Assembly: GCA_027924645.1 (NCBI GenBank)
Contig: BSBN01000047.1
Coordinates: 3,782,001-3,846,000, forward strand
Length of the DNA stretch: 64,000 bases
Direction: 5' to 3'
Source of the DNA: Cunninghamia lanceolata
Lineage: Eukaryota > Streptophyta > Pinopsida > Cupressales > Cupressaceae
In this document: positions 58,540 to 64,000 of the stretch, piece by piece
How positions within the stretch are numbered: the first letter of the stretch is position 1
How the letters are laid out: every line of letters begins with the position of its first letter
Notes under the pieces: model-generated
The model's input: only the letters and a program-made list of their open reading frames with translations
Told to the model about the DNA's origin: nothing
Databases searched by the model: none
Position numbers and translations under genes: made by a program

Positions 58540-59876
58540 TTTCAGATCTGCAAGTACCTTCTCAAATTTGGGAGAAATTCAACATTGACCTTTTACTAGG
58601 TGCGTTTTCAGAAAAAATAGATATCACCATTGATTCTAGAAGGTTGAACAGATGAATTTTGATATAAAATATTCCATATTTTGGCTTCAGAAAATTTCTG
58701 ACTAGTTTTGGAGAGCTTAAAAAATCTTTGACTAGAATATTCTGTATCGTCCGTACGATCACTACGCAGTCGCATCTCCTACCGGCATCATCAGATTCTG
58801 CGCTCCTTGCTGGGTAATAAAATATTTTATTTGGTTTTAAAAATAAAATATTTGCACAATGCAAAAGTTTTTTCTGAAAAGTTAAAAAAAAAAAGCCCTT
58901 GCACAGTACCTACACAGGGTACCCCACCACAGGCCTGTACCATTAATTTGTTGCTAATAAATTTGTTGTGTACTCTTTGTAGAAAATACATTTGTTTTAA
59001 ATCTTTTTCTTTTAAAAGCTATTTCCTTGTAATTGGAGGGTAGGGTGAGGGCCCACGTGGCTAAATAATTTTTTTTTAAAGTTTTTTTTTTAAATAAACT
59101 TTTCAAACAAATTTTATTAGAAAATTTGAAATCTTGGAAAATAAAATAGAAAATTCAGAAAATGACCCAACACACCAGCTATATTTGGAGAATATTTAGT
59201 AGTTTTATTAAAATAGCATGAGTTCTAGATTTAGCAGGGTCTGCTAAATTCAGTAGAGGTGGCAAATTTGGCAGAGATCTAAACTGATTAGCAGAACTCC
59301 AGATTTGATGGTATCTCCAAAGTTGGCAACATTCTGCTAAATATAGCAATGATGTAGTGCTGATGTCAGCACTTGCATTTGGATTTTTGACCCCCTCTTC
59401 ATTGGAGTTTTTACTTTTGCATCTGACCTTTAGAGGCCTCTAACTCAGTCATCCGGGCTCCGTTTTGCGACCAATTTTTTTTTATTTGTAGTAGAATTTC
59501 ACACTCTTCACAGTGGTGGAATTAGTTTTTTCTCAAGTGATCCAAATTTTCCAAAAAATTAGTTTTCTCAGTAGATCTGAAGGATAGTTCTAATTTTTTG
59601 AATTTCAAACAGTTGTAACTTTCACATACGACCTCAGATTGAGGTGATTTTTTTTTTTTGAAAGTTGAATTTTTTCTGACCACTACACATTGGTGCTATT
59701 TTGAGGTTTTGATTCTAATATTGTATTGTACTTTCAGTATTTGAGTCCAATTTTTGACATTGTAAAACTCTGGGAAACAACTCCAGAATTGTAAACACAC
59801 TAATTATAAAGTGCCACCATCATATTTTCTGGGGGATCGTTGATTGAGTGAATTTGGGGGGGTAATCTTGTGGTGA
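58540..59876 (+). other. C1 leader
   Basis: No coding similarity. The start shares words with the T1 leader. The rest is AT-rich with T runs. The stretch lies between the PBS and the gag frame. Confidence 0.6.
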
Positions 59877-61682
59877 TTGATTGCATTCTTTTCTTTACTG
59901 TGTGTTCTTACAATAGGGAAACATAACATTGAACTCCTAACTCCATATAATTATGCATCATGGAAACAATTAGTATGGAATTATCTAAGGGGAAAAGGTT
60001 GCACAGGTTATGTAAAAGAATCTATTCTTAAACCTACTGATGCTAGTGCAAACGCTATGTGGGAGATCAATCATGAGAAAACTCTTGGGTATATTTGTTC
60101 ATTAGTCTCTGTTGATTTACAGTTTCATGTTGAATCATGCAAGACACCTAAGGAGGCTTGGGATACTTTTGAAAAATTGTATGGTAAAACTGACAAGATT
60201 AGGGGTTATCAGATTGATAATAATTTGATGAATCTTGATCCTAAAAGTTTCAACCACATCCAAGACTATATCTCCAAGATTAAGCAACTTAGAACATAGT
60301 TAAAGGATTGCAAAATTGATAAGGATGTTTTACAATTAATTCTGAATGTGTTATCAAAGCTTGGTCCTGAGTATTTTGTATTTGTTTCTAGCTTTCACAC
60401 CAATCAGCTTTCTATGGGAGCTGCATATGTTCAGCCTACTTTTGATGGTTTTTCAAATCTTCTAATCCAAGAGGAAGCAAAATTGATTCAAATAGGACTC
60501 ATCAAGTCTTCTAAGTCACAAGCAACGGTGGCTAGTGAGCCTAAGGTACCAAAAGAATCAGGGAATTACAATTAGAAACAAAAGAAGAAAAATAACAAGC
60601 CACATAAAGAATCTGAATCTTCTTCCTCGAAAGGGGAATCATATAAAAAGGAGAAGCCCATGTGTGCATATTGCAAGAAATCAGGGCATGATGAACATCA
60701 ATGTTATTTAAAACAAATTGATGAGTTGAAGCATCTTTTAGCAAAGAATAAAGTCAATTTGCCTTCAACTATGGATTCATCATCTTCTTCTAATCCAAAG
60801 TTAAAGAAACAAAAGGGGAAAGCACTTGTTATAGTTGCATATTCTGAGTCAGGGAGATGGATCCTTGATTCTAGAGCTTCACATCATATGGCTTCATCAC
60901 AGAGTATGTTCTCTTCATTTGAAACTTGTTTGTCATGAAACATTCTGATGGATAACAACACATATATGTGTGTTTGTGGCAAAGGATCTATTGACATAGA
61001 CGAAGGATCATTCAATGATGTCCTTTGTGTTCCTTCATTATCAACAAATATGCTTTCTATCTATCAGATCACACATGGTGGGGAAGGAAAGAGTGTTGAG
61101 TTCACACCAGATTTTGTGATTATTTAGGATTTGCATAGCAAAGATATTGTTGCAGTTGGGGAGGTAGATCATCAATCTTGAGTGTACACCTTCTCACATT
61201 TGTATCCTATTGTTCCTTCAGCTGATGTACACACTCAGGCATCTAGTGTGGACACTTTTGAGGAGATTCAATATGGTCAAGTAAATCTTGGTATTCTTTC
61301 AACTAAGGTTCTAGAGACATGTGTTGATATTCCATCTCCTATATCAATTGTTGTTTCTGATGATACTGGTAGTACTACATCCATGGATCCTATTGATTCA
61401 AAGCAGCATGACATTCATTGTCTTCCAAACACAGCTACTTGGGATGAGTACTTGACAGACATTGCAGGTTTGTTTTGTGAGTCGTATCTTGCAGACTTAG
61501 AGGACACAATTGAGTGCATACATCTTCTCTTTGATGAATTTGCTTTAGCTTCTTCAGATGTTGAGGGAGAGCCTTTTGACCCTCTTGTTCTTTACCCACA
61601 CGATCATTCCTCACAGTTTGACATGACTATGGTTACTATTGAGCAACATTGGAGGAGTCACCTTTATCTTCAGAGGAGATAG
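59877..61682 (+). pseudogene. C1 Gag-protease polyprotein ending in the unknown acidic domain
   Basis: One frame of about 600 codons without frameshift but with five in-frame stops (about 60,297, 60,573, 60,936, 61,125 and 61,179). The order is a copia Gag of UBN2 type (YNYASWKQLVWNYL, CKTPKEAWDTFEKLYG), then a knuckle CAYCKKSGHDEHQC at about 60,664, then protease WILDSRASHHM (about 60,860; Gly of DSGA changed to Arg). A pre-integrase-like stretch (NMLSIYQITHGG ... LHSKDIVAVGEV) follows. In place of integrase, an about 160-residue Ser/Asp-rich tail carries the W-D-E-Y-L-T-D-I ... L-L-F-D segment (about 61,439-61,537) shared with T1. No ATG is seen at the Gag start, so the exact start is unknown. 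The stops look like point changes in an otherwise coherent fusion protein. Confidence 0.85.
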
Positions 61683-61919
61683 CTTTGTCTTTGGATTTTT
61701 TTCTACATCCATCTCCACTAGGTTTTGGATTGTCATATTCTATAGTGTGGCTTAGAACACCTATTTTGATGGTGATAGCTTTCGGCATCGACATGGAGAC
61801 ACCTGAGCATAGTTCAGAGACATCATACATTTTCATCTGGTGCAGGAGCACCCGCACATGATCAGGATATAGGTCCGCATGATGACATACATGATCAGGA
61901 TGTAGGATAGTTATCAGCA
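61683..61919 (+). other. End of C1 / junction with G2
   Basis: A neighbouring frame (61,649-61,861) remains open and may continue the C1 protein after a shift, but I recognise no motif. From about 61,860 the 'catgatcaggat' words typical of the G2 LTR begin. The junction is not resolved. Confidence 0.4.
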
Positions 61920-62123
61920 TGATGATAGGGCAGTAGGCTATTTTTAGTATGTTTGACTTTCTCATGTAATAAGGTCCACTGGACCGATGCTATGTATTAG
62001 TTCAGCCTAGGAGTATGTGTAGGCAGTTAGAGATCGGGATAAGATAGTCTGAGTTGTCCTCTCTCCCAACCGCTTGGAAGCTCCCAGCCGCTGGGAAGTG
62101 AAGTTGGTAGTACTCGAAGGATT

Positions 62124-62136
62124 TGTTATATATACC
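62124..62136 (+). promoter_or_regulatory. Putative TATA box of the G2 LTR
   Basis: 'tgttatatatacc' is a good plant TATA word in GC-richer surroundings, about 200 bp into the LTR. Confidence 0.45.
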
Positions 62137-62911
62137 TTCGATCTGTTAGGGTTTAGCATATGGACAGTTTATATTGACAGTTCATTTTGATTTTGATAGT
62201 GTTATGTTCAGGAGAGTAGTACTGGTGATATGCTATACTGGTGATCAGTCCAGATATTGTGAAGTAGAATTGTAAAAGCAGGACATTTGAATCTCCATTG
62301 AATAAGATCTCATCTTTTGCAGTATTTGAGTTGAACAGTTGTATCTGTGTTGATTTCCTTTTCTGTTTGCAAGTTAATGGGCAATTTCAACCCTTCCACC
62401 GGTTGATCCTGCAAATCGGTGGAATGGTCCTGTATCATAATTTAGTTTGCATTTGTGTTTTCTGTTTATGCATTGCATTGTTCAGGAGATCAGTTAGGAG
62501 CATGCTGTGAGTCAGCCTAGCATCCTCATGTGCTAGGTCTAGAAGATAAGTTGTTAGATTTTGGTTTGAAGGTGATCCGGCCCGGTCGTCACATGAACTT
62601 TGTGAAATAGAGTGGTTCGGAGTGCTTACATGCAGTGGAAGGATACACAGGAGTCTGCATGTGCGTTTCTAGTTAGAACGAGCCGCATCGTCATCTGCGA
62701 ATGCATCGCCATCAGGATCGGGTCATGAAGTTGTTGAAGTTTGCATGTTGCAAGTGCATCATGATGTTTTGAGTTGGATATATACTTAGTGTATATATCG
62801 CAGTCAGGATCATCTCTCGGAGAAGGTCATCATCCGCGTATCGCTAGCAGTTGCGGGTGTGAAAGTTAAGTTTTTTTGTCTAAGTGTTGAAGAGTTCATC
62901 AGGATATCATG

Positions 62912-62955
62912 TGACGTCATCGTCATCAGGATATGACGTCATCGTCATCAGGATA
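62912..62955. repeat. Two 22-bp repeats, each with TGACGTCA
   Basis: Two perfect head-to-tail units, each starting with the palindrome TGACGTCA (62,912-62,919 and 62,934-62,941) and ending 'tcgtcatcaggata'. TGACGTCA is the core palindrome bound by plant bZIP/TGA-type factors. Confidence 0.9.
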
Positions 62956-63499
62956 TTAAGAAATCCCTCTATGCAAGTTTATCCTGTTGTCGCTAAGTGG
63001 TAAGGTATCGGCGTAGGCAGGAAGTTGTCTTAGCATCATCAGGAGGTTTTGAGGAACCGGATGAACAATATCATGATGCTGTTGCTTGTATCGTTGGGCA
63101 GTGGAGCATCGAAGGCAAGTTGTTGAAGTGGAACGTCATCAGGATATTTGGAGCAACCGGATATTTGGATATCCTGCTGACGAAGGTGATATCGGATATC
63201 ATGATGATGCCGCTTGTATTTGGCACCCGATGAACAGTGCAACCAGAGGAGGTTTGCGCTCGTTGATTATCATGATGATGATGATAGGCGACAAACGGAG
63301 GAGGTAAATAGTAGTCGACAGGAGGATATTTGCGATCATGCGAAATATGATGATGCTGTTGAAATGTGATGATGCTGTTGGTGTCTCTAGGAAATATGAT
63401 GATGCTGTTCAGCCGATAGAGAATTTTATCATGCTGTTTGGGTTGTTGGCTACTCCTTCCTGTTAGTTAGCCTCCGTTGCGACCCACTCTGCATCATAG

Positions 63500-63511
63500 T
63501 GGTATTAGAGC
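63500..63511 (+). promoter_or_regulatory. G2 primer-binding site
   Basis: TGGTATTAGAGC, one base from the initiator tRNA-Met type, three bases after the LTR end and 34 bases before the gag ATG. Confidence 0.9.
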
Positions 63512-63544
63512 AAAGGTTAGGATCTTTTGGAAAAGATAAGCAGG

Positions 63545-64000
63545 ATGTCAGACGAAGAAGGAACATCTGAGGTTCCAGCAAGGATGACCAACGCTGAGTT
63601 GGCAGTTCTGGTGAAGAAACAGATTGCTGAAAGCAAGGCCGTGAAGGCTCAGAATCAGGAGTTGAAAGATGAGTTAGCAAAGTTGAGGAGCAGAGTAGGT
63701 TCTGGTAGAGAAGATGATAGGGAAGAAGAGGATATCCCTAATTGGAGCGAGGAGGTCGTTCCTGCAGACCAGAGGCCGCTGTTGAACGCCCTCAAGGCCA
63801 TGGAGAGGAGAACCATGGATGTGAAGCTGGATTTGCCAGTGTTTACAGGTAAGATGGACCCTGATTCAGTAATGGAATGGATAGACTGTCTGAACAATTT
63901 CTTTGTGACAGAGGAGATACCAGAACAACAGAGAGTGAAGATAGCACAGTCAAAGATGAAAGAAGCTGCCTTGACATGGTGGAACTTTGTTCAGGATGAT
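63545..64000 (+). CDS. G2 Gag, N-terminal part (runs off the window)
   Basis: An uninterrupted frame of 152 codons from the first ATG after the PBS, open at the window edge. Residues 16-50 form a lysine/glutamate-rich coiled-coil-like helix (AELAVLVKKQIAESKAVKA...). An acidic linker follows. The Gag core then starts with DLPVFTGKMDPDSVMEWIDCL and ends with AALTWWNFVQDD at the edge. This fold is the Ty3/gypsy Gag that builds the cytoplasmic virus-like particle. It is the only Gag in the window without a stop, so G2 may be the youngest autonomous element here. The rest of the element must lie to the right. Confidence 0.9.
   Translation, partial: MSDEEGTSEVPARMTNAELAVLVKKQIAESKAVKAQNQELKDELAKLRSRVGSGREDDREEEDIPNWSEEVVPADQRPLLNALKAMERRTMDVKLDLPVFTGKMDPDSVMEWIDCLNNFFVTEEIPEQQRVKIAQSKMKEAALTWWNFVQDD

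Larger units (their letters stand above)
58141..61860 (+). mobile_element. C1: copia-derived element lacking visible integrase and RT
   Basis: The element begins with a 387-bp LTR (58,141-58,527, TGTAGG...CTTACA), followed at once by an initiator tRNA-Met PBS. A 1.3-kb leader leads to one reading frame that encodes Gag, protease, the end of a pre-integrase domain and then an unrecognised domain. No 3' LTR is present in the window. The element appears to be interrupted or truncated near 61,860-61,965 by element G2. Its leader right after the PBS ('gatctgcaag', then 'ccttctcaaattt') and its LTR end match those of T1, so the two are related families. Confidence 0.82.
61920..63496 (+). repeat. 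G2 5' LTR (left border uncertain)
   Basis: The right end, ...CTGCATCA at 63,496, is fixed by the PBS three bases later. The left border lies somewhere between 61,880 and 61,965 (candidates TGATGACATA at 61,880, TGATGATAGG at 61,920, TGTAATAAGG at 61,965). A TATA-like 'gttatatata' near 62,126 supports an LTR promoter. The body is rich in 'catcaggatat' and 'gatgatgct' words. The partner LTR is outside the window. Confidence 0.75.

Noticed and set aside
61649..61861. Frame after the C1 stop
   Set aside because: No motif, and it may run into the G2 LTR. Noted only as a junction.

Overview
The window is plant nuclear DNA: AT-rich, with long (TA)n and (AG)n microsatellites and dominated by nested LTR retrotransposons of plant type (chromovirus and Tat-like Ty3/gypsy, plus Ty1/copia derivatives). 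The density and depth of nesting and the very long LTRs (about 4 kb in one element) suggest a large genome, most likely a gymnosperm. That placement is an inference, because no host gene is present to confirm it. I found no intact host gene, no CRISPR array, no rRNA and no free tRNA gene.

Layout. Positions 1-13,400 are AT-rich DNA with microsatellites, a 42-bp minisatellite, several local tandem duplications, a palindrome-rich stretch (3.0-3.5 kb), a GC-rich SINE-like patch (0.9-1.23 kb) and a decayed pogo/Tc5-type DNA transposase on the minus strand (6,286-7,851). Element G0 (13,406-26,944, minus) is a complete chromovirus with 4-kb LTRs, target duplication AATTC, PBS, PPT, RG-rich Gag and a chromodomain-like C-terminus. 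Its left LTR carries a tRNA-derived SINE (16,661-17,049, minus) with a perfect 17-bp target duplication, and the right LTR preserves the empty site. Element G1 (plus) has its primer-binding site at 27,728, gag from about 28.5 kb, and a protease that is cut at 29,937 and resumes in frame at 55,654. Its integrase is cut again at 58,140.

Inside G1 lies a Russian-doll series. L2 (29,938-55,653, minus, Tat-like, TSD GGATC) contains L3 (31,925-47,612, plus, Tat-like, TSD AAACC). The right LTR of L3 contains T1 (42,628-45,400, minus, short 262-bp LTRs, non-autonomous, TSD GGTTT). At the right, C1 (from 58,141, plus, copia-derived) interrupts G1, and a younger gypsy element G2 (LTR to 63,496, intact gag from 63,545) follows C1 and runs off the window.

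Most notable observations. (i) Both Tat-like elements carry an archaeal-type RNase H between protease and reverse transcriptase, instead of between RNase H and integrase as in textbook Tat/Ogre elements. (ii) C1 and T1, related copia-like elements that lack integrase and RT in what is visible, share an unrecognised acidic domain (W-D-x-Y-L-x-D-I ... L-L-F-D) next to Gag-type zinc knuckles. (iii) L3 has a duplicated C-x2-H-x3-H-x4-C-x2-C module between protease and archaeal RNase H. (iv) Three unrelated LTR families carry TGACGTCA palindromes.

Nearly all polyproteins are decayed by in-frame TAG/TGA codons that look like C-to-T changes at CAG and CGA. The only long uninterrupted coding stretch is the G2 gag at the right edge.
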